From: Bdellovibrio sp.
GTDB taxonomy: Bacteria > Bdellovibrionota > Bdellovibrionia > Bdellovibrionales > UBA1609
DNA: 13,195 nt
NCBI GenBank assembly: GCA_003694355.1
Contig: RFKI01000254.1
Span: 1 to 13,195, forward strand
Direction of reading: 5' to 3'
Shown here: positions 7,239 to 13,195 of the stretch, in pieces
How the letters are laid out: each line of letters begins with the position of its first letter
Position numbering within the stretch: position 1 is the stretch's first letter
Position numbers and translations under genes: made by a program
Notes under the pieces: model-generated
Databases searched by the model: none
Told to the model about the DNA's origin: nothing
The model's input: the letters and a program-made list of their open reading frames with translations, nothing else

Positions 7239-10111
7239 ATTCCTCCCCCTAAAGATCTTATAGATTGTTCCACACTAGCACGGTCAATGGCTGCAGGAGC
7301 CAATTGTAAATATTTTTGATAGGCCTCTATGGCCTTTGAACTCTCTCCTTTTTGTTTCAGAACATCTCCTAATTCTCTATAAATATCTGGATATCCCGAT
7401 TCTTTAGCCTGAGCTTGACCTAAAATATCTATAGCAGCATCTATTTGACCGGACAAACGATAACATCGAGCCATTTTTACATAAATATCTGCGCTCAAAG
7501 GTCTGAGTTTAACAGCTCTTTGATACTCCCTTGCACAAAGTTGATATCGCCTCATTTTATAGTAAATTTCAGCAGATAAAAGATAAGAGTCTGCCAAGTC
7601 GGGATTTAGGGCTGATTCTTCTTTTGAATACTCAAGAGCTTCATTTAGGGATTGCATCTGTAAAGCCGCTTTCCCTAAATAAAAGTTAACAAGGGGATAC
7701 CTCCGATTAATCATCTTTACTTTCAAAAAGTAGTTTTTAGCTTTTCCTGGCTGATTCAAGTCTAGATATAAAACTCCCAGCTTAAACAATGGCTTAGGGT
7801 CTGCTGGGTCTGCTGAGGCCGCTTTAATATAGTAATATAAAGCTTTCTGAGGTTTTTTCATCTTGATATATGTTTCTGCCAAATCCATATAAACCCTTTT
7901 GGGCTTTTCTTGTAAATTAGCCAAAGTCAGAAATGTTTCTTCGGCTTCCTTGAGACGATCCTCTTGGAGAAGAAGTTCCCCTTTTAAAATTTGATAATCA
8001 ATAATAGAGGGATAGGATCGGATGAGTTTTGTTAAATATTCTAAAGCCAATTCCACCCCTTGAATGTCATTGACGATTTTTACATAAAGACTTTGAGCTT
8101 GTCTGTTACTAGGATCTAGTTCCACAACTTTTGCTATGAGAGCATAAGCTTCAGGATATTTCTTAAGCTTCCATAAGATTTTTGCCTTAAGAACTTGAGA
8201 GTCAATATCTGAAGGATAAAGAGCCAAGGCTTTGTTAATATAACTTAATGCCCCTTGAGGAAAATGACGCCTTAACTCCACCAGAGCAAATCCCTTATAA
8301 ATTTCATAATTTTTAGGAGAAATACTATAGGCTTTCTTTAAAACCTGAGCAGCTGCATCAAAATTAAATCGTCTAGAATAATAGTCAGCCAATAACACAT
8401 AAGCAGAAATAAATTTATAATCTGATTGAATGGCTTTATTGAGCCACTTGATGGCTTCAACGCTGAGATTAAGTTCCCATAAGCATTCAGCTGCCCGAAA
8501 AGCAGCTATAGCATTCTTATGATTCAAATTATAAGCCGTTTTATAATGAGCTTGTGCGGTCTCACAGTCGCCAGCCCGACGAAACCGATCCCCTTCTGCC
8601 AAGTACTGTTGATCACGAACTTTAGTTTCTAAAAGCTCTTTTTTGCCTCCATACTTTAAGATAATTTGTTTACAAGAGGCGGAAGTGGGCTGAGCTTTGT
8701 AACACTTTTTAGCTAGTTTGAGAGCCTTTTTATAATATCCCCGACTTTCATAAGAAACGGCTAAAGCTTTATAGGCCATGGCCTCTAAAGATGGAGAAAC
8801 TCGTCCCTCCAGTTTAAGAGCGGCTGATAAATAAGACTCCCCCCTTTGAAAATGTCGATAATGCATCACCTCCAAGTTCCCCAAACGAATCCAAGCCTCC
8901 TTATGATGAGGGTTTTTCTTTAAAATAAAAGCATATTGTTTGGCAGCAAAAGCCTGATCCTCACTTTTCTCTGCTGCTAAGGCTTCTAAAACATAAAGCC
9001 TTAACCATTCTGGCCAAAGCTTTTTTGCTGAAGAGGCATAACCTTTTGCTGCAATATAGTCCTTTTGTTTAAATAGAGATAAAGATTTAAAATAGTAAAT
9101 CAAAACGGGAGGAGTTTGCTCAAAACTATATTGTTCCAAAACACTATCTACCACTCGACTTGCTTGTTTGAATTGACTCTTAATTAAATAATAAGAAATA
9201 CGACACACAGAACTATCAACCCCACCAGCATCAAGAGAGCCAATCCTCTTCATAACCTTATTTATAACCCCAAAACTTTTTTCATCCTGCTTTGTGAAAG
9301 GCCAAAGATGATAATAAGAGACACACAGCAAGGAAAAAGCTTGTTTGTTTTGTGGATCTCCCTCCAACAAATGCACTAAAGAGTTTTCGGCCTGCAAGTA
9401 GCCTTCAATGCTATCTCTTTCAAAAAAAGCCAAAGCCCTTCCCATAAGGTTTTTTTTCTGCTTCTGAGACCAATGAGCTGTAGAAGCTTCTGGCGCTAAC
9501 AAAACAATATAATTCTCTTCTGGAGAGGGCGTTAAAAATAAAAACATTCCCAAAACCATCACAAAACTCAACAACACAATACCACCGCCCCTGAGGATTT
9601 TTTTATTTCTGACAATCTGGCTAACCTTTTTTAGCTCGATATCTTCTAAAGTGCTGGCAGCAGTTGACCTTGAGACCTCCTCCCCAACTTTTTCTGCTTC
9701 ATCCTGGAGATCCTGAGATTTTATTGATTCCTGAGGTTCTTCTCCTGAAGTCAGAATCGAACCTGGATTAGTAAAATTTGGATCTTTCTGATGAAAATCA
9801 CTCTTTTGATCATCCTTCTTACTTTCAAAACCTTCAGCTTCATGATTTAATTGGTCTGACTCTTCAACAAATTTAGTCGAATTTTCTAAGACTTCATTTT
9901 CATCAAGAGAAGACCCTGAGAGTTGATCCAGAAGCACATCATAAAAAGATTCTTCCTGAGAAAGAGATTTCCACTGTCCCCCCGGGAAAAGGGATATCAT
10001 TTCCTCTCCCGAAAAATCCCCATTTTGGATCTTTCGGACAACTTCCCTTGTGGAGAAAGGCCCATGTATTAGCCCCTCAAGGTCTCGAATTAACCATTTA
10101 TTTTGACTCAT
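7235..10111 (-). CDS. Membrane-anchored TPR protein with N-terminal GYF-like domain
   Basis: This protein has 958 residues. Residues about 4-60 resemble a GYF_2-type domain: a Trp near the start (NKWLIRD), G-x-x-x-GPFS at 13-20, a short helix, then GGQWKSLS and a Tyr. Residues 65-160 are acidic and low in complexity, a likely flexible linker. A single TM helix lies at about 175-194, preceded by KK, RNKK and R, so the N-terminus should be cytoplasmic and the rest periplasmic. From about 220 to the end there are a dozen or more TPR-like helical pairs, with recurring A-x-x-Y and DP patterns such as VVELDPSNRQA and AASADPADPKPLFKLG. It looks like a scaffold linking a cytoplasmic partner to a periplasmic assembly; the partners are unknown. 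The GYF assignment is by eye. It heads a tight three-gene unit with the small membrane protein and serS. The ribosome binding site is weak, and an in-frame stop just upstream rules out a longer start. Confidence 0.85.
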   Translation of the reverse strand: MSQNKWLIRDLEGLIHGPFSTREVVRKIQNGDFSGEEMISLFPGGQWKSLSQEESFYDVLLDQLSGSSLDENEVLENSTKFVEESDQLNHEAEGFESKKDDQKSDFHQKDPNFTNPGSILTSGEEPQESIKSQDLQDEAEKVGEEVSRSTAASTLEDIELKKVSQIVRNKKILRGGGIVLLSFVMVLGMFLFLTPSPEENYIVLLAPEASTAHWSQKQKKNLMGRALAFFERDSIEGYLQAENSLVHLLEGDPQNKQAFSLLCVSYYHLWPFTKQDEKSFGVINKVMKRIGSLDAGGVDSSVCRISYYLIKSQFKQASRVVDSVLEQYSFEQTPPVLIYYFKSLSLFKQKDYIAAKGYASSAKKLWPEWLRLYVLEALAAEKSEDQAFAAKQYAFILKKNPHHKEAWIRLGNLEVMHYRHFQRGESYLSAALKLEGRVSPSLEAMAYKALAVSYESRGYYKKALKLAKKCYKAQPTSASCKQIILKYGGKKELLETKVRDQQYLAEGDRFRRAGDCETAQAHYKTAYNLNHKNAIAAFRAAECLWELNLSVEAIKWLNKAIQSDYKFISAYVLLADYYSRRFNFDAAAQVLKKAYSISPKNYEIYKGFALVELRRHFPQGALSYINKALALYPSDIDSQVLKAKILWKLKKYPEAYALIAKVVELDPSNRQAQSLYVKIVNDIQGVELALEYLTKLIRSYPSIIDYQILKGELLLQEDRLKEAEETFLTLANLQEKPKRVYMDLAETYIKMKKPQKALYYYIKAASADPADPKPLFKLGVLYLDLNQPGKAKNYFLKVKMINRRYPLVNFYLGKAALQMQSLNEALEYSKEESALNPDLADSYLLSAEIYYKMRRYQLCAREYQRAVKLRPLSADIYVKMARCYRLSGQIDAAIDILGQAQAKESGYPDIYRELGDVLKQKGESSKAIEAYQKYLQLAPAAIDRASVEQSIRSLGGGI

Positions 10112-10218
10112 AATTTCATCTTACCTTATCTCTTAAACAATGATAAACCTTTGAGCCTTGAACCCAGACCTCCTGAAATAAAAGTATTTTTAAGGAAATT
10201 TTGCGAAAAACTTCTAAA

Positions 10219-10280
10219 GGAAAGCCTGGTTCATAATAGAAACTTACATTTCAAAATTTTGAGAGACCCAAAGGCTTTCC
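10219..10280. repeat. Imperfectly spaced inverted repeat, 9-base arms
   Basis: GGAAAGCCT (10219-10227) and AGGCTTTCC (10272-10280) are perfect reverse complements separated by 44 bases. GGT and ACC just inside the arms could extend the pairing with a bulge. It would fold in the leader of a leftward TPR-operon transcript if that starts to the right of 10280. No function is assigned. Confidence 0.4.
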
Positions 10281-10340
10281 CCTTCCCCTTTTGACGCTTT
10301 ATTTAATGTATTTTTTTCAAAAAAAGCACATAAAATAAAC

Positions 10341-10368
10341 AAAAAAGAAAAGAACTAAAGTTCTTCTC
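10341..10368 (-). terminator. Candidate intrinsic terminator, mainly for leftward (minus) transcription
   Basis: Arms 10347-10356 and 10359-10368 pair at 9 of 10 positions around a 2-base centre (core AAGAACT-AA-AGTTCTT). On the minus strand six T follow the stem directly (10341-10346). On the plus strand a T-run at 10373-10378 follows after a few bases, so it might work both ways. The stem is AT-rich and the loop tight, so strength is uncertain. It could end read-through from prmC-murA, which lacks a terminator at its own end. It could instead be an operator palindrome. Confidence 0.4.
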
Positions 10369-10419
10369 CTTATTTTTTACATCTTATACGGAACGTTATT
10401 TGCTCTGTAAAAACGTGCA

Positions 10420-10448
10420 TTTACCAAACCCTAAAGAGCTGGTATATT
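10420..10448 (+). promoter_or_regulatory. Candidate extended -10 sigma70 promoter for the exported protein gene
   Basis: TTTACC (10420-10425) is followed after 17 bases by TATATT (10443-10448). The -10 matches at 5 of 6 positions and carries a TG one base upstream (TGG before TATATT), the extended -10 pattern. Transcription would begin near 10455 and leave a leader of only about 17 bases that carries AGGGGG (10460-10465), 6 bases before the GTG start. Confidence 0.6.
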
Positions 10449-10471
10449 AGATCCAGCACAGGGGGTGGATT

Positions 10472-11080
10472 GTGAGGATTATGAAAGCATTTATGACTTT
10501 AATATGCCTATTTTTTGTGAACTCCTTTTGTTGGGCTGATAATCCAGCCGCGTTTTCCTCTACAAAAAAAACAGATCCTCAAACTTTCTACCGCAGTCGC
10601 AGTATCGACTTTGAAATTCGATCTCAAGAAATGAAGAACTTGCAGGAGTCCCTTCTTTATGACGGAACTGGAGCTTATATTATTTACAATGAGCAAAATG
10701 GTTTCTGTTACACCGTTCTTGTTCAAGTCAAACTCCCATGCCATCTAAAGGTCTTTTCCTATAAACAAAATACTGTAGTTTCTGTCACTTGGAACAGTAA
10801 AAACCTCATTGCACTCCTTTCAGAAAAGGTTCCCAGTATTCAGGAAAAAAGGGAGCTCCTTTTAAAAAGTGTGCCTAAGGAAATCCAAACGGCCTTTTAT
10901 CTTAAGGAAATGAACCAACTTTCTCCACAAAGACCTTCGCTGAACTTCTTAAACAGCCATGTATTGGCTTCTTTTGACCAAGAACGCCTAATTTTAATGG
11001 TTAACTACGATAAAACAGATCAATTGATTAAAAGAGATCAAAGCCTAGATCTTCAAATGGCCCTTTTAGGAGTTCAGTAA
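10472..11080 (+). CDS. Exported protein of unknown function with Sec signal peptide
   Basis: I do not recognise this 202-residue protein. Residues 1-22 form a signal peptide (basic start, hydrophobic ICLFFVNSF core, probable cleavage after CWA before DNP). The mature part is mixed alpha/beta, with strand-like stretches GAYIIYNEQNGFCYTVLVQV and RLILMVNYD. It holds two cysteines, C79 and C90, which could form a disulfide in the periplasm. No lipobox, TM segment or catalytic motif is visible. The start is GTG at 10472, backed by AGGGGG 6 bases upstream; an ATG at 10481 keeps the signal peptide but has poorly spaced ribosome binding sites. It has its own promoter and faces murA, overlapping its 3' end by 7 bases. 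Confidence 0.75.
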   Translation: MRIMKAFMTLICLFFVNSFCWADNPAAFSSTKKTDPQTFYRSRSIDFEIRSQEMKNLQESLLYDGTGAYIIYNEQNGFCYTVLVQVKLPCHLKVFSYKQNTVVSVTWNSKNLIALLSEKVPSIQEKRELLLKSVPKEIQTAFYLKEMNQLSPQRPSLNFLNSHVLASFDQERLILMVNYDKTDQLIKRDQSLDLQMALLGVQ

Positions 11081-12333
11081 CTCTCTCTTTTAACTTGCGC
11101 GCCTAAAAGGCTCAATTTGTTCTCCAGCTGCTCATAACCTCTATCTAAATGATAAATCCTGTTAATGACGGTTTCATCTGAGGCCACAAGCCCTGCCAAA
11201 ACCAAAGAGGCACTGGCTCTTAAGTCGGTGGCCATCACTGGAGCACCCACCAAGCCTCCTTTCTTGCCTCTTACAACAGCAACACGACCCTTAGGAGTAA
11301 TATCAGCTCCCAAACGAACCAATTCCTGTACATGCATAAATCGGTTTTCAAAAACATTCTCAGTAATAACAGAGGTCCCCTCCGCTTGAGTCATTAAAGC
11401 CATAAACTGGGCCTGAAGATCTGTGGGAAAGCCAGGATAGGGTTCTGTAGTGATATCAACGGGCCTCCACTCAGAAGGAGACACAATACTCACACTTTGT
11501 GTTTCTTCAAAAAGCTCAAATCCACTTTCTTCTAGCTTATCCAACAACGATCTTATATGTTCTGGAACACAATTTAAAACCTGAACTTCCCCCCCCGTGA
11601 TAGCCCCAGCAATTAAAAGAGTTCCTGCTTCAATGCGATCAGGAATTACACGGTGCTCTGAAGGGGTCAACTTATTAACTCCTTCTATTACAATGGTGCT
11701 CGTCCCAGCTCCTGAAATCTTTGCCCCCATTTTTTTAAGGTATTCTGCTAAATCCACAATCTCAGGCTCTTTAGCCGCATTTTCCAAGATTGTTATACCC
11801 TCCACGAGAGTGGCTGCCATCATAATATTTTCAGTTCCGCCCACACTGACCTTTTCAAAAAGAAATTTTTCGCCATGCAGATGCTCTCCCTTGGCACAAA
11901 CATATCCTTTTTTAATTTCAATTTGAGCACCCATGCTCTCCAAGGCGTCCAGATGAAGTCCTATGGGACGACTTCCAATGGCGCATCCTCCCGGCATACT
12001 CACTTGGGCCTCTCCAAAACGGGCCAATAAAGGTCCCAAACATAAAATACTGGCTCTCATTTTTCGAACCAAATCATATTCGGCTAAAACCTTTAAATGA
12101 GATGGCACCCGCACCTTTAACACTTCATTTTCTCGAAAAGTTTGACAACCCAGAGACTCCAATAGCAGGCAGGCAGAATCCACATCCCTTAAACGAGGAA
12201 CATTATAAAAAACATGCTCCCCTTCTGCTAAAAGAGAAGAGAACAAAAGGGGAAGACAGGAGTTCTTGGCTCCACTCACCGCCACCTTTCCCTTTAAAGG
12301 AGTCCCCCCCTTAACACGAATTCTTTCCATCAT
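11074..12333 (-). CDS. murA: UDP-N-acetylglucosamine 1-carboxyvinyltransferase MurA
   Basis: All hallmarks are present in 419 residues: GAKNSCLPLL with Lys23 and Asn24 near the start, and KMRASILCLGPLLARFGEA. The catalytic Cys117 sits in MPGGCAIGSRP (Cys115 in E. coli, the fosfomycin target). Later come PDRIEAGT, the general acid/base Asp305 in GFPTDLQAQF, and Arg372 in DLRASASLVLAGL. MurA transfers enolpyruvate from PEP to UDP-GlcNAc, the first committed step of peptidoglycan synthesis, in the cytoplasm. Because Cys rather than Asp is present, fosfomycin sensitivity would be expected at the enzyme level. The gene starts ATGATG, the first ATG overlapping the prmC stop; either ATG could be used, and the ribosome binding site is weak. 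A run of eight G in the coding strand (11589-11596) encodes the TGGE segment. Confidence 0.98.
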   Translation of the reverse strand: MMERIRVKGGTPLKGKVAVSGAKNSCLPLLFSSLLAEGEHVFYNVPRLRDVDSACLLLESLGCQTFRENEVLKVRVPSHLKVLAEYDLVRKMRASILCLGPLLARFGEAQVSMPGGCAIGSRPIGLHLDALESMGAQIEIKKGYVCAKGEHLHGEKFLFEKVSVGGTENIMMAATLVEGITILENAAKEPEIVDLAEYLKKMGAKISGAGTSTIVIEGVNKLTPSEHRVIPDRIEAGTLLIAGAITGGEVQVLNCVPEHIRSLLDKLEESGFELFEETQSVSIVSPSEWRPVDITTEPYPGFPTDLQAQFMALMTQAEGTSVITENVFENRFMHVQELVRLGADITPKGRVAVVRGKKGGLVGAPVMATDLRASASLVLAGLVASDETVINRIYHLDRGYEQLENKLSLLGAQVKRESY

Positions 12334-13178
12334 TTTATTCCATCTTTTCTAAAAAGAAGATATCGGTTTCTGCCAGCAAGATCTCTTTTAACAGAAACCT
12401 GACTCTTTTCAAGAAAACCTTGGCAATATTGAAGCATTGATTCGGCCTGATCAGCTCCTATTTCAAAAAAACCCCACCCGACTGGACTCAATAACTCCAA
12501 GGCCAATAGGAAAAACTTTTTTAAAAAATAGAGCCCTTCTTCGGGAGCAAAAAGAGCTTCATGAGGTTCATATTGCAAAACCGAATCTTCTATGAAAGGA
12601 TCTTCCTTTTTTAAATAGGGAGGGTTGGAGACCACAACTTCCCACTGACCTTTTTCTTCTGGGTGTTTTCTCAAAAAATCTTCTGCATTTTCTTTAAAAA
12701 ACCACACTCGATCTGATACACCCAGGCGCTTTGCATTCTCCTTAGCCACCAATAAAGCCTCTTCACTAATATCTATAGCCAAAAGATGAGCTCTTGGAAT
12801 CTCCTTAACTAAACTTAATCCTATACATCCACTTCCTGTTCCAATATCCACTATTTTTTTCGCATTTTTCACTGTTTCTAAAGCTAATTCCACAAGTCCT
12901 TCTGTTTCTGGGCGGGGAATTAACACCTTTGAAGTGATGATAAAAGGATTCTTATAGAAAAACTGTTGACCTGTGATATAGGCTATTGGTTCTCCTGAAA
13001 AACGCCTCTGAAACAATTTGACTAAAAAAGCTTCTTTTTCTAAAGAAACCAAAATATCTTCACTATAAATCTGCTCTCTTGTAATATTCAAACCATAAGA
13101 AATAAGGCGATCTCTTTCAAAGCGCTCTAATGGATACTTCCCATCTAAAATATTCAAAATATCTTTTAGTCTTTTCAC
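12330..13178 (-). CDS. prmC: Release factor glutamine methyltransferase PrmC (HemK)
   Basis: This 282-residue protein has a helical N-terminal domain (1-80) ending in GEPIAYITGQQFFY (62-75) and LIPRPETE (86-93). A Rossmann-type methyltransferase domain follows, with SAM motif DIGTGSGCIGLS (111-122), acidic AIDIS (134-138) and the amide-binding NPPY (185-188). PrmC methylates the glutamine of the GGQ motif in release factors RF1 and RF2, using SAM. The start is GTG at 13178, with AAGGG eight bases upstream. The frame remains open to the window edge, so a longer start is possible but would overlap the preceding gene heavily. It overlaps murA by a few bases, which suggests one operon. The older name hemK wrongly implied a heme role. 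Confidence 0.97.
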   Translation of the reverse strand: MKRLKDILNILDGKYPLERFERDRLISYGLNITREQIYSEDILVSLEKEAFLVKLFQRRFSGEPIAYITGQQFFYKNPFIITSKVLIPRPETEGLVELALETVKNAKKIVDIGTGSGCIGLSLVKEIPRAHLLAIDISEEALLVAKENAKRLGVSDRVWFFKENAEDFLRKHPEEKGQWEVVVSNPPYLKKEDPFIEDSVLQYEPHEALFAPEEGLYFLKKFFLLALELLSPVGWGFFEIGADQAESMLQYCQGFLEKSQVSVKRDLAGRNRYLLFRKDGIK

Positions 13179-13195
13179 TGAGGAGACCCTTGGGC
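13175..13195 (-). CDS. Last six codons of an upstream gene, possibly prfA
   Basis: Reading the minus strand from the window edge gives AQGSPQ and TGA, with the TGA overlapping the prmC GTG as GTGA. The 4-base overlap fits the other junctions in this region. prfA (RF1, the PrmC substrate) commonly precedes prmC, but six residues cannot prove identity, and this may be chance. Confidence 0.3.
   Translation of the reverse strand, partial: AQGSPQ

Larger units (their letters stand above)
10112..10471. other. Gene-free divergent intergenic region, 360 bases
   Basis: This lies between the divergent TPR gene and the unknown exported protein gene. It contains, from left to right, a 9-base inverted repeat (10219-10227 and 10272-10280), poly-purine/pyrimidine stretches, a hairpin with flanking T-runs (10341-10378), and a promoter reading right (10420-10448). 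I find no credible ORF, tRNA or riboswitch in it. No convincing promoter for the leftward TPR operon was found by eye, although one is expected here. Confidence 0.7.

Noticed and set aside
10169..10174. AGGAGG on the minus strand in the intergenic region, suggesting a small ORF or longer TPR start
   Set aside because: No suitable start codon follows at proper distance, and an in-frame TAA lies between it and the TPR ATG.
10103..10294. A 63-codon plus-strand ORF in the intergenic region
   Set aside because: It starts at a TTG inside the TPR gene start, lacks a ribosome binding site and has no protein-like features.
12102..12314. Plus-strand ORFs antisense to murA (also 11165-11389 and 11597-11926)
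   Set aside because: They are shadows of the conserved murA frame and have no independent support.
1..13195. CRISPR array, insertion sequence, phage, toxin-antitoxin or other defence module
   Set aside because: No regularly spaced repeats, transposase, integrase, tRNA attachment site or paired small toxic ORFs could be seen; the window reads as core genome.

Overview
The window is AT-rich, gene-dense chromosomal DNA of a Gram-negative bacterium. Two exported proteins, one with a lipobox, show there is a periplasm, and murA fits a peptidoglycan cell wall. The mix suggests the Bdellovibrionota or a related former-deltaproteobacterial lineage: a lipoprotein joining helical repeats to a periplasmic-binding fold, a large TPR protein with a GYF-like head, and a J protein without a zinc finger. 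This placement is an inference of moderate to low confidence. There is no rRNA, tRNA, CRISPR array, insertion sequence or phage gene, and most of the content is core housekeeping.

Layout. (1) 1-881, minus strand: the N-terminal part of an M16 zinc peptidase that runs off the left edge and contains a run of 14 A in its coding strand. (2) 898-5659, plus strand: hemW, then grpE, a zinc-finger-less dnaJ homologue and a TPR/periplasmic-binding lipoprotein resembling LpoA (LppC). The last three are closely packed, and dnaJ and the lipoprotein overlap at ATGA. (3) 5649-10111, minus strand, transcribed right to left: a 958-residue GYF-like/TM/TPR protein, a 97-residue membrane protein and serS. (4) 10112-10471: the only long gene-free stretch, holding a good promoter and a hairpin flanked by T-runs on both strands. 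(5) 10472-11080, plus strand: an exported protein of unknown function. (6) 11074-13178, minus strand: prmC then murA, with six codons of an upstream gene (perhaps prfA) at the right edge.

The genes cover protein folding (grpE, dnaJ), translation (serS, prmC), heme delivery (hemW) and cell-wall synthesis (murA, possibly the LpoA-like lipoprotein). The layout is very compact. Both convergent pairs overlap at their 3' ends, and the one divergent pair fully visible at its starts (M16/hemW) has only 16 bases between start codons. Several junctions are ATGA or GTGA overlaps, and five of the ten genes whose starts are visible begin with TTG or GTG. Transcripts on opposite strands are therefore likely to overlap. 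I see no defence system or other obviously new multi-gene system. The best leads are the GYF/TM/TPR protein with its small membrane partner, the LpoA-like lipoprotein coupled to chaperone genes, the unknown exported protein with a possible antisense arrangement, and the A14 tract in the peptidase gene.
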